6,696 bases of DNA from an uncultured Oscillospiraceae bacterium (GTDB lineage Bacteria; Bacillota; Clostridia; Oscillospirales; Oscillospiraceae): contig CAJUOA010000138.1 in NCBI GenBank assembly GCA_910587785.1, positions 1-6,696 of the forward strand. The letters run 5' to 3'. The stretch's first letter is position 1, and every line of letters begins with the position of its first letter. Below the pieces are notes generated by a model. That model was not told the origin of the DNA and ran no database searches. It saw nothing but the letters and a program-made list of their open reading frames with translations. A program made the translations under genes and the position numbers. Positions 1-5,619 of this stretch are shown piece after piece.

Positions 1-136
1 AAGTTAGCAATTTAAGTAAGGGCCATTCAGCCCTAGAGCCGCAAGGGATTCCGGCTTTTTTCATCGGGTAGGAAAATGGGGCGGACAAGCCCTGTTTTCC
101 TCTGGTAAAGGGCTCGGGTAATGGGGTTGGGCCCTA
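1..136. other. Geneless, hairpin-rich convergent intergenic region
   Basis: I see no minus-strand gene here. On the plus strand one frame is open from the window edge to a TAA at 13-15, too short to identify, so a plus-strand gene may end here, converging on the minus-strand genes. The stretch is dense in inverted repeats. AGGGC/GCCCT forms a small hairpin at 19-34. A terminator-like hairpin lies at 35-61 and is listed separately. At 70-101 AGGAAAA (70-76) pairs with TTTTCCT (95-101), and inside it GGGC (79-82) pairs with GCCC (89-92), giving an 11-bp stem with a 2x2 internal loop. AGCCCT (88-93) can alternatively pair with AGGGCT (109-114). These probably serve transcription termination between converging units. 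Confidence 0.5.
35..61 (+). terminator. Probable intrinsic terminator, plus strand
   Basis: AGAGCCG (35-41) can pair with CGGCTTT (52-58), including one G-U pair, around a 10-base loop. It is followed by a T run (56-61) on the plus strand. The T run is on the wrong side for the minus-strand genes, so it would stop transcription entering from the left edge, fitting a plus-strand gene that ends just outside or at position 15. Confidence 0.5.
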
Positions 137-382
137 TCAGGCAATTCGATTTAATTGGCAGACTTTGTCGATAAATGCTTTCATGTCTTCCACATAAGAA
201 TATGGCGCATACTCCGAATAGATTTCCGGCGAGTCCAAAATAACGATCTGGACCCCTTCAGCCCGCAGAGCCTCCAGTGTCCCTGGCAGGCATCTGGCTT
301 CATTGGGTGTCTTACAGAGATATGCCAAGCTGCCGGGCTTATCGAAAACTTTCGCCACAATGTAAATCTTTTTATCATTCAT
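137..382 (-). CDS. Small conserved protein, 81 aa, DUF6718-like
   Basis: An intact 81-residue soluble protein with no signal peptide or membrane segment. It begins with a short hydrophobic strand (IYIVAKVFDKPGS) and ends in a PEIYSEYAPYSYVED segment. From memory, the PE.Y.EYAPY signature near the C terminus and the length recall the uncharacterised DUF6718 family of Firmicutes; a profile search would be needed to confirm this, and no function is known. The ATG at 380-382 has GGAGG eight bases upstream. The start directly follows the TGA of the decayed gene at 383-628, so the two were probably co-translated. Base composition is lower in G+C than the genes to the right, matching the AT-rich left segment. 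Confidence 0.75.
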   Translation of the reverse strand: MNDKKIYIVAKVFDKPGSLAYLCKTPNEARCLPGTLEALRAEGVQIVILDSPEIYSEYAPYSYVEDMKAFIDKVCQLNRIA

Positions 383-628
383 TCAAATCGCCTCCAATTC
401 ACGCAGCCGAGCTAAAAAATCTTGTTCTGTTCGGATGGTTCCAGCAGAATATTCTTGATATAGCGTTCTTCCCATTTCCGGAGTTTTGTACTTATAGACA
501 TACTGATGACTCCATACATTGAAAGCATAATCTTTTCCGCAAAAACACGTCTTCCTAAATTAGATGAAATTGTCTTTGACAGAAGTACAAATCGGCCTGA
601 TTTTTGTGCATATTGTGAATTTGCTCAT
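383..628 (-). pseudogene. Decayed small gene with in-frame stop, upstream of the 81-aa gene
   Basis: Reading leftwards from an ATG at 626-628, one frame gives 22 residues, then a TAA (560-562), then 58 further codons ending in TGA at 383-385. The later part is protein-like: it starts FRKTCFCGKDYAFNVW and continues through YKYKTPEMGRTLYQEY to a C-terminal RLRELEAI. Its stop abuts the ATG of the 81-aa gene, as expected of an intact translational pair. There is no good ribosome binding site before 628, and the only ATG after the stop lies deep in the segment. I read this as the 3' remnant of a gene whose 5' part was lost or scrambled when the DNA to its right was joined on. A second frame over part of the same region (MSISTKLRKWEERY and onward) is also open for a while, so the frame assignment is not certain. 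The family is not recognised. Confidence 0.4.
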
Positions 629-1730
629 TTATAGAATTAGTAATGGGTGTGAACCCGTTGCGGCGCAAGGGGTTCATGGGGACTCGATCATCCAAAAGCT
701 CCGCCAGTGGGATCGGCTCCGGCGCCCGGAAAACCTTTCGGACGTGGCGGGAGTCTTCCTCCCCCAACACACCGAAAAACAGAGAGTCGATCGCCGCAAT
801 ATCTTGTTCGTCCAGTGCGTGCAGCGCGTCGCTCAGCTCTGTCAGCAGGCCGTACCCCTCGGGCAGGTCCGAGGGCTGGACAGGCCGGGTCCAGTCGATG
901 ACTCGCCAACCGGAAGTGAGGTCATAGTACCGGCAGCTCAGGTCCATGCACTCCAGACAATCGTTTTCGATATACGCCATATGGACGTAGCGCCCCAAGG
1001 CTTCCACGACAGCCACCACGCCATACCGAGGTCTCGCCATGCTCGGGACCTCCACCTGCACCAGGTCCCCGGAGCGGAAGGGGATCGGGAAGGTCGTAAG
1101 GCCAGTGCCGTAGCTGTGAATGCGTTCGGCCTCGTAGCGAATGCCCAGTTCTTTGTACCCGTCTTTCCGGACAGACTCCAGATACCAGGGATCGAAATCC
1201 TGTATGATGATCTTTCCGTCCACCAAAAAGATGTTCAGGCCCAAAACAGACTGCATTTTACCGTCCACCTCGGCCCATTTTTCAACGTACCCCCTGAAAT
1301 CTATCCCATCGGGATACCCCAAAGGAGGATCCTCATAGTACCCCTCGTACTCCTTCAGGTAGTCCGTCAGCTCCTCATAGGTTCTGAATACACCCTGAAC
1401 ACCGCAGGGGTCGTGGTCCAGGGGACCGTCCTTCCACCACGTCTCCTGGAAGAGGAACACCTGCTCCGGACGCCGGCTGTGCAGCTCCTCAAAGGCCCAG
1501 TCGTACAGCTTGAGCAGGTCTGTAAGGATCGCTTTGTCCTCCTCGCGATCCGCCTCCCGGAGTAAAGCCGTTAAAGCGGCATATTTGTCCACGATGGGGC
1601 GGCAGCCGCTGTCGATGATGTCCGCCTTTTCCTCGACGGTGAGGGGGCGGGCGGTGCGCATATGCTCCCTGATCTCCGGAGAGAGGACCCAGTCGTATAC
1701 GTCCGGTTTGGTTTGATTTTCGTTACACAT
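555..1730 (-). CDS. Conserved hypothetical protein, 391 aa, with an aberrant C-terminal tail
   Basis: A soluble protein of unknown function. Residues 1-85 are helical (YDWVLSPEIREHMR, then EKADIIDSGCRPIVDKYAAL) and recall, from memory, an N-terminal module recurring in uncharacterised Clostridia proteins. Residues 90-215 are aromatic- and acid-rich. Residues 216-283 look like a small beta-barrel (SGDLVQVEVPS, YGVVAVVE, YYDLTSGWRVIDW). No catalytic motif is evident. The ATG at 1728-1730 overlaps the stop of the phosphatase by 8 bases (ATGTGTAA), with GGAGG six bases upstream inside that gene, so translation is coupled. Residues 1-360 use GC-rich codons. From about residue 363 (position 644 leftwards) the codons turn AT-rich and include ATA, AGA and CTA, ending at TAG 555-557. 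That tail is probably read-through into unrelated DNA, and the native C terminus may be missing. Confidence 0.75.
   Translation of the reverse strand: MCNENQTKPDVYDWVLSPEIREHMRTARPLTVEEKADIIDSGCRPIVDKYAALTALLREADREEDKAILTDLLKLYDWAFEELHSRRPEQVFLFQETWWKDGPLDHDPCGVQGVFRTYEELTDYLKEYEGYYEDPPLGYPDGIDFRGYVEKWAEVDGKMQSVLGLNIFLVDGKIIIQDFDPWYLESVRKDGYKELGIRYEAERIHSYGTGLTTFPIPFRSGDLVQVEVPSMARPRYGVVAVVEALGRYVHMAYIENDCLECMDLSCRYYDLTSGWRVIDWTRPVQPSDLPEGYGLLTELSDALHALDEQDIAAIDSLFFGVLGEEDSRHVRKVFRAPEPIPLAELLDDRVPMNPLRRNGFTPITNSINEQIHNMHKNQADLYFCQRQFHLI
651..675. repeat. 25-bp near-perfect palindrome at the composition boundary
   Basis: GAACCCGTTGCG (651-662) and CGCAAGGGGTTC (664-675) are inverted copies matching at 11 of 12 positions around a single central base (663). 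The palindrome lies inside the 3' end of the 391-aa gene, encoding residues about 352-360, exactly where GC-rich sequence to its right gives way to AT-rich sequence to its left. An additional short inverted pair, GGGT and ACCC (645-656), overlaps its left edge. It could be a recombination or strand-exchange site, a recombination hotspot, or a fortuitous coding palindrome. Confidence 0.6.
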
Positions 1731-2415
1731 AAAATTCCTCCATGGTGTCTAAACACAGGCAGCCTAACCGTCCGCCCGCGAAGAAACAGCCGCAGTCGAT
1801 GTCAATCCAGGTTTCCCGCCGGAGAATTTTGTCCCCGCCGCCCAGAATGCGGGTGGGGGTGTGGCCGAATACCAGGATTTTGTCCGGGTAATAGGCCGTG
1901 TCCAGCTCGGGCCGGCCGAACAGGAAGTCCTCCAGTTCGTAGTCCTCCAGCGCCTTGTCCGGGGAAAAATGGCCTAAACCGGAGTGCAGCAGCACAAAAT
2001 CCCTGCCGCCGGCCTTGACGCAGGCAAACAGCTCCATCTCCCGCAGATATTCCAGGACATCCTCCCGTTCCTCCTGGATGAGTCCCTTCAGGCTCTGGAT
2101 AGTGACGCCGCCCCCGTTGACGATCCACTCGCTGAGGGCGGCGATCTGAGTCTCCTCCAGGGCGTCCAGGCTCTGGTTCGTGACCTCCTCCATCAGCCAG
2201 GGGAGGCACACGGCGGCGGTAAACTCGTGATTGCCCAGGAGAGGAAATACGTTGGGACGGAGCATCATGTCCTGCAGGATTTTGATGCCGTCCGGCCCCC
2301 GGTCGATGACATCCCCCAGAACATAGAGGGTGTCTCTTGGGAGGAACTCAATGAGCGACAGCATCTCCTTGTACTTGTCAAAGCAGCCGTGGATATCGGA
2401 CATCACATAAATCAT
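1723..2415 (-). CDS. PPP-family metallophosphatase (serine/threonine protein phosphatase or ApaH-like), 230 aa
   Basis: A cytoplasmic, dinuclear-metal phosphatase of the calcineurin-like superfamily. All signature motifs are present: DIHG (D7, H9), GDVIDRG (34-40; D35, D38, R39), GNHE (61-64), LLHSG with H144, and FGHTPT with H185. The GD..DRG and GNHE arrangement and the length of about 230 residues fit the bacterial PPP branch, which contains phosphoprotein phosphatases (PrpA/PrpB, lambda phosphatase) and dinucleoside-tetraphosphatases (ApaH, PrpE). Motifs alone do not separate protein from nucleotide substrates. The start at 2413-2415 has GAGGAGG seven bases upstream. It follows the 142-aa gene after 28 bases and overlaps the 391-aa gene by 8 bases. 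Association with an ADP-ribosylglycohydrolase two genes upstream suggests both act on covalent modifications, which is inference. Confidence 0.9.
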   Translation of the reverse strand: MIYVMSDIHGCFDKYKEMLSLIEFLPRDTLYVLGDVIDRGPDGIKILQDMMLRPNVFPLLGNHEFTAAVCLPWLMEEVTNQSLDALEETQIAALSEWIVNGGGVTIQSLKGLIQEEREDVLEYLREMELFACVKAGGRDFVLLHSGLGHFSPDKALEDYELEDFLFGRPELDTAYYPDKILVFGHTPTRILGGGDKILRRETWIDIDCGCFFAGGRLGCLCLDTMEEFYV

Positions 2416-2443
2416 CTCGCAGCCTCCTCGTCAGGAAGGTTCC

Positions 2444-2872
2444 TCATCCCAGCCGGATCAGACTGCCGTTCTGGGGCTGCACCATGATCTCGCTGACACC
2501 GTCCTCCATCTCCGACTCCACATAGGCATAGACCAGTCCGGAACTCTCGATATATTTCCGCTCACTGTTCCAGTCTGACGATGCGGGGGACACGAACAGC
2601 AGGCTCCAGCATTCGCCCACCATAGGACTGTCCGCCCAGAGGACGTGGTAGACCAGGCACTCGTATCCCTGCTCGAACCGTTTTACCCGCGCACTGATCT
2701 CATCGTCGGATGGTTGAAGAAAAATCTGATCTCCGATCTGCTGGGACAGGCTGACCGATCCGTCCCGCTCAAAATCCCGGATCGTCCGGGCATCCAGCTT
2801 CAGCAGCTCCATACGGCGGATAGTTTCCCGCTTCATTTCTTCCAGGGATGCCTCTTTTTTGTAAGTGGACAT
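2444..2872 (-). CDS. Conserved hypothetical protein, 142 aa
   Basis: A small soluble acidic protein with no signal peptide, membrane segment or recognisable catalytic motif. Residues 8-36 form a charged helix (EEMKRETIRRMELLKLDART). The middle has ECLVYHVLWA (71-80) and SLLFVSP (90-96), and the end has a strand pair around LVYAYVE (113-119) and IMVQPQNGSLIR (129-140). From memory this layout (RRM.LL, then VYH, then LLFVS, then YAYV, then an I.V.P..G..IR end) matches a common uncharacterised Firmicutes family that I cannot name. The ATG at 2870-2872 has AGGAGG about nine bases upstream. It lies 25 bases after the FliG-like gene and 28 before the phosphatase, within the operon. Confidence 0.75.
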   Translation of the reverse strand: MSTYKKEASLEEMKRETIRRMELLKLDARTIRDFERDGSVSLSQQIGDQIFLQPSDDEISARVKRFEQGYECLVYHVLWADSPMVGECWSLLFVSPASSDWNSERKYIESSGLVYAYVESEMEDGVSEIMVQPQNGSLIRLG

Positions 2873-2897
2873 ATTCAGGTTCCTCCTTTGCTTCTTT

Positions 2898-3674
2898 TTA
2901 ACTGCGTTGACGATAGCTTGCGACTTTCCCCAAAATCTCCCGCTGGGCGCGTTCTACATCTGTCTGCCGTACGAGGAGACACGCGTCCATTTCGATCTCC
3001 AATGCCTCCCGTTCTTCCGGGGAGAGAACGGATAAAATATGGTCCTGTACCGCGCCGCTGGCATATTTCAAAGCAAGCGCAACGGTACGATCTCCATAAG
3101 CATAATGATCATCATATGTATCTCGAAGCAGCTTTTCGCACAGCGGAAGGGGAAGCTCCGCCAGGGCGTCAAACTCCGGCAGTAAGGAAGCTTTTTTGAC
3201 CTCCCGTTCCCGCTTCCGAATTTCCTGGCGGATGGTTTTACGGAGCTTTTCCCGGTATTCCACACCGAAGTATCCGCCTACAACTACAGCCAGCCGGTCT
3301 CCCCACTGCTGGAAGCTCCCCCCGTCCTCATGCTCATGGAAAAACCTCAAGTATGCCAGGATCCCCTCGGCGATCACCACGTTTTGCAGAAAGCCGGCTC
3401 CAGTGTGATCCCCGGCGATCAGATACTGAGCGAACAAGTCCTCAAGCAGCGGTTCATCGTCCGTACTCACCAATTCGATGGCGTCAAGCAGGCACGCACG
3501 GAAAAAAGGGTTGGGGTCCTGCTCCGCCCGGTCGCCCCCAATGGCCAGCAAGCCATTTTTTCGGACATCCGTCCAGAAGTGAAGGATCACCGTAACCGCC
3601 TCCAGGCAGGCGTCCTTCTCCTCATCAGTGCAGCGCAGGCGTTGGGAAAGATACTCCATATTTTTGATCAGCAT
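2898..3674 (-). CDS. Soluble MotA-cytoplasmic-like / FliG C-terminal-like fusion, 258 aa
   Basis: Residues about 165-252 resemble the FliG C-terminal (torque) domain. The VALALKYAS segment (198-206) and the VRQTDVERAQ segment (235-244) match FliG's conserved ALALKGAS and VRL.DVE.AQ, with the same spacing and no gap against E. coli FliG as I remember it. In that alignment K203 and R236 correspond to the functional K264 and R297, while R281, D288 and D289 become E220, I227 and E228. Residues about 24-112 look like the cytoplasmic loop of MotA (DVRKNGLLAI then DPNPFFRACL), recalling RREGLLALE followed by D.FMKKGL; this half is less certain. A charged helix (140-160) links them. No membrane helices are visible, so it is no ion-channel stator, and no other flagellar gene is seen. 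Start choice: GGAGG (3682-3686) lies seven bases before the ATG at 3672-3674. The ATG at 3678-3680 overlaps the previous stop as ATGA but sits almost on the Shine-Dalgarno. The role is unknown. Confidence 0.7.
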   Translation of the reverse strand: MLIKNMEYLSQRLRCTDEEKDACLEAVTVILHFWTDVRKNGLLAIGGDRAEQDPNPFFRACLLDAIELVSTDDEPLLEDLFAQYLIAGDHTGAGFLQNVVIAEGILAYLRFFHEHEDGGSFQQWGDRLAVVVGGYFGVEYREKLRKTIRQEIRKREREVKKASLLPEFDALAELPLPLCEKLLRDTYDDHYAYGDRTVALALKYASGAVQDHILSVLSPEEREALEIEMDACLLVRQTDVERAQREILGKVASYRQRS

Positions 3675-3676
3675 AT

Positions 3677-4627
3677 TCATCCCTCCTCGAATGACTGGGA
3701 AAAGGCCCCGCACAGGCCCTCAATCTCTTCCCGGCGGACAATGACAGAGAGCCAATCCTCCGGGATATCTCCATATTTCAGCCCGGCCAGCCCTCCGGTT
3801 ACAGAGCCAACGGTGTCGGTGTCCTCGCCCAGGTTGACAGCCTCCAGCAGACAGGCGCGGAAGCTGTCGTGCCGCTCCAGACACCACAGAGCGGCTTCCA
3901 GTGTGTGGACCACATATCCGCCGCTGCTGATCTCTGACTTGGGCAGGGCGGGGAGGATATCGGGTTCGATCCTCTGGAAGATGTCTAAGTAGGGAACAAA
4001 CTCCGTCTGATTGCGGTAGAATTCTTTCGCGGCCTTGATCCCGTCCCACACGCTGGGTTTGCCGCAGAGCAGCTCATTGACGGCGGCGCAGTAGAGTCCG
4101 CAGGCGATCAGACTGATAGGATGGGCGTGGGTGAGAGCGGAGGCGTTGTGGATGATCTGGTATGCCTCGGGCATCCGGGAAAAGTCAGGCCCCATGGTAC
4201 GGTGGAGATACAGAGCCATGGGCAGAATACGCATTAGGGAGCCGTTGCCGTTGTCATATTTCCCGGTGCCGCCGCATTCCAGCAGGGGAGTGCCGTGGGC
4301 AAATCTAATGAGGGCCTGCCGGGTGGCGACGCCTATGTCAAAGACCTTCCCGTGGGCGGTCATGTACCCCTCGTTGGCCCAGCGCAGGAACTGGTCCATC
4401 ATGTCCGCGTAGTCCACGTCCTTTGTCAGGCTCTCCATCAGGCACAGGGCCATAGAGGAATCGTCCGACCAGGTTCCGGCGGGCTGGTGATGGGTTCCAT
4501 AGGCCCGCATCCCGTTCACGGGATCGCGCTCCAGCTCCTCCCGTGAACAGAACTCCACCGGCACGCCCAGGGCGTCACCCACAACGAGGCCCAATATCCC
4601 GTTCTTTACGGCGCCTTTAAACGTCAT
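3677..4627 (-). CDS. ADP-ribosylglycohydrolase (ARH/DraG family), 316 aa
   Basis: This enzyme family hydrolyses the bond between ADP-ribose and an acceptor (arginine or serine on proteins, thymidine or other groups in some branches) using a two-metal site in an all-helical cytoplasmic fold. The hallmarks are all present: GLVVGDALGVPVEF at 13-26, GTWSDDSSMALCLMESL at 51-67 with the metal-binding SDD (54-56), NGNGSLMRILP at 126-136, LTHAHP at 165-170, and GEDTDTVGSVTGGLAG at 267-282 with the second metal motif DTD (269-271). The length fits a complete enzyme. The ATG at 4625-4627 has GGAGG about nine bases upstream. It follows the 145-aa gene after 37 bases, the widest gap in the operon, and ends at the start of the FliG-like gene. 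No ADP-ribosyltransferase is visible in the window, so its substrate cannot be told. Confidence 0.92.
   Translation of the reverse strand: MTFKGAVKNGILGLVVGDALGVPVEFCSREELERDPVNGMRAYGTHHQPAGTWSDDSSMALCLMESLTKDVDYADMMDQFLRWANEGYMTAHGKVFDIGVATRQALIRFAHGTPLLECGGTGKYDNGNGSLMRILPMALYLHRTMGPDFSRMPEAYQIIHNASALTHAHPISLIACGLYCAAVNELLCGKPSVWDGIKAAKEFYRNQTEFVPYLDIFQRIEPDILPALPKSEISSGGYVVHTLEAALWCLERHDSFRACLLEAVNLGEDTDTVGSVTGGLAGLKYGDIPEDWLSVIVRREEIEGLCGAFSQSFEEG
3681..3688 (-). promoter_or_regulatory. Shine-Dalgarno deciding the start of the FliG-like gene
   Basis: On the minus strand GAGGAGGG lies inside the last codons of the ADP-ribosylglycohydrolase gene. It touches the ATG at 3678-3680 (spacing near zero) but gives seven bases to the ATG at 3672-3674. 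I therefore prefer the second ATG, which removes two residues relative to the first. Confidence 0.6.
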
Positions 4628-4664
4628 GCTCCTTATCCTCCTTGAAATCGTTCAGCTTTGCAGT

Positions 4665-5102
4665 TTATTGATCGTTCAGATCCCAGATGTCCACGCCGCG
4701 CTCTACCCAAAAGTCCATAAAGGCGCTCATACGCGGGGAGGGACCGTTTCCCTTGCGGCGGCAGTAGATCAGCACATGCCGCGTTCCGGCGGGACAGATA
4801 TCCAGGTACTCTCCCAGATACGACTGCATTGCGGGGTCTACAAACAGGACGTCCCTTCCGGGGCGTTCTGCCAGCTTCTGGGCGCTGAACGCCGTACACA
4901 TCGCCCTTCCGTCCCGGGCGCTAAGTCTACAGGCTTGGGCCGCCTGCCGGAGGGTGAGGCGGCGCTCCTGATCTCTGCGGCTGATGCAGAAAAAGACGTT
5001 CCCGTCATACTCCTGCATTTTTTCCTCGGCGAACTGCTGAATAAGCCGTTCCGTTTCCTCTGGGGCATCGGTCTCTCGGGGCAGCTGAACAGCTTCCCAC
5101 AT
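4665..5102 (-). CDS. Hypothetical protein, 145 aa
   Basis: I do not recognise the family. It is a soluble protein with no signal peptide or membrane helix. The first 50 residues are charged and helical (EETERLIQQFAEEKMQEY) followed by a strand, NVFFCIS (35-41). Residues 48-80 are an Arg/Ala-rich helical stretch (TLRQAAQACRLSARDGRAM). The C-terminal third alternates strands and helices: DVLFVDP (84-90), RHVLIYCRRKG (108-118), FMDFWVERGVDIWDL (128-142). A small Rossmann-like or nuclease-like fold is possible but unsupported by motifs. The ATG at 5100-5102 lies one base after the TAA of the winged-helix gene, with GAGGTGG (overlapping that stop region) about five bases upstream, so the pair is translationally coupled. 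It may be a partner of the regulator, which is inference. Confidence 0.7.
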   Translation of the reverse strand: MWEAVQLPRETDAPEETERLIQQFAEEKMQEYDGNVFFCISRRDQERRLTLRQAAQACRLSARDGRAMCTAFSAQKLAERPGRDVLFVDPAMQSYLGEYLDICPAGTRHVLIYCRRKGNGPSPRMSAFMDFWVERGVDIWDLNDQ

Positions 5103-5103
5103 A

Positions 5104-5619
5104 TTACCACCTCATTCTTGGCATCGTCTCCAGCCCATAAGTGCCGGGGATCTCGTAGGACCACCGCCCCGGCTCATCCGGCCACTCCCGGCTGTATGAG
5201 GCGCGGTAGCCCAGCTTCTCCAGCTCCTGAAAATCCCGCTGCCGGGTGCGGTCGGAGCAGTCTGGAAAAAGCTCCCGGTAGAGCTCCCGCTTGTTCATGC
5301 CGTCAGAGCCGTCCTCCTCCGCCATCCGGATCATGAGAAGGCACAGCCGCCGGATCCGTTCCAGGTATTTCCGCCGGGTCTGGTTTTCCTCCTCTGCCAT
5401 GGGCCGAAGCTCCAGGCTCACCGGATAGAAGGCCTTGGCATTTCGGTCATAGCGGGTCTCCAGGACCCCCGCCCGCTCCAGCAGGCGGATGTCCCGGAGG
5501 GAGGTCTTTTCGCTGACTTCAAACTGCTGCTTCAGCTCCTGGAAGGAGACCTCCTGGCAGTTGAGGAACAGGTGGTAGACGGAGAGGATTCGGCTGGTTT
5601 TCGTCAGTTCCTCCATCAT
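5104..5619 (-). CDS. Tandem winged-helix DNA-binding protein, 171 aa
   Basis: Two helix-turn-helix units are visible. The first, about residues 8-67, has VSFQELKQQFEVSEKTSLRD with a probable recognition helix at 37-50, then a wing (YDRNAKAFYPV). It resembles the DeoR/HTH_11-type N-terminal domains of WYL regulators. The second, about 108-160, has NKRELYRELFPDCSDRTRQ with a recognition helix around 122-137 and a wing rich in W and P. The WYL or sugar-binding effector domain expected in full-length relatives is absent, so this is a compact DNA binder joined by a charged helix (75-105). The first ATG overlaps the preceding stop as ATGA; GGAGG lies about 12 bases upstream. As an early gene of the operon it could be its autoregulator, which is inference. 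Confidence 0.75.
   Translation of the reverse strand: MMEELTKTSRILSVYHLFLNCQEVSFQELKQQFEVSEKTSLRDIRLLERAGVLETRYDRNAKAFYPVSLELRPMAEEENQTRRKYLERIRRLCLLMIRMAEEDGSDGMNKRELYRELFPDCSDRTRQRDFQELEKLGYRASYSREWPDEPGRWSYEIPGTYGLETMPRMRW

Noticed and set aside
40..675. Direct repeat CGCAAGGG(A/G)TTC at 40-51 and 664-675 flanking the AT-rich segment, as possible attachment sites
   Set aside because: A 12-base match with one mismatch is expected many times by chance in a window of this size, and no integrase is present. The coincidence with the segment borders is noted only.
648..680. tRNA T-arm-like GGGTTCA motif on the minus strand near the palindrome
   Set aside because: The 5-bp stem needed around the loop does not pair and no other tRNA arms are present.
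564..1565. Long plus-strand open frame opposite the 391-aa gene
   Set aside because: It is antisense to a gene with a good ribosome binding site and coupled start. Its product is rich in V, Q, R and H with no domain pattern, typical of a GC-rich shadow frame.
1984..2487. Plus-strand open frame opposite the phosphatase
   Set aside because: The minus strand holds all phosphatase motifs; this is a shadow without a ribosome binding site or recognisable domains.
3675..3713. Upstream start for the FliG-like gene inside the ADP-ribosylglycohydrolase gene
   Set aside because: It adds residues with no domain support and lacks the good Shine-Dalgarno spacing found for the ATG at 3672-3674.
3677..4627. 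Reading the ADP-ribosylglycohydrolase as part of a toxin-antitoxin pair (DarTG/DraT-DraG-like)
   Set aside because: No ADP-ribosyltransferase signature or macrodomain was found in any neighbouring protein in the window.
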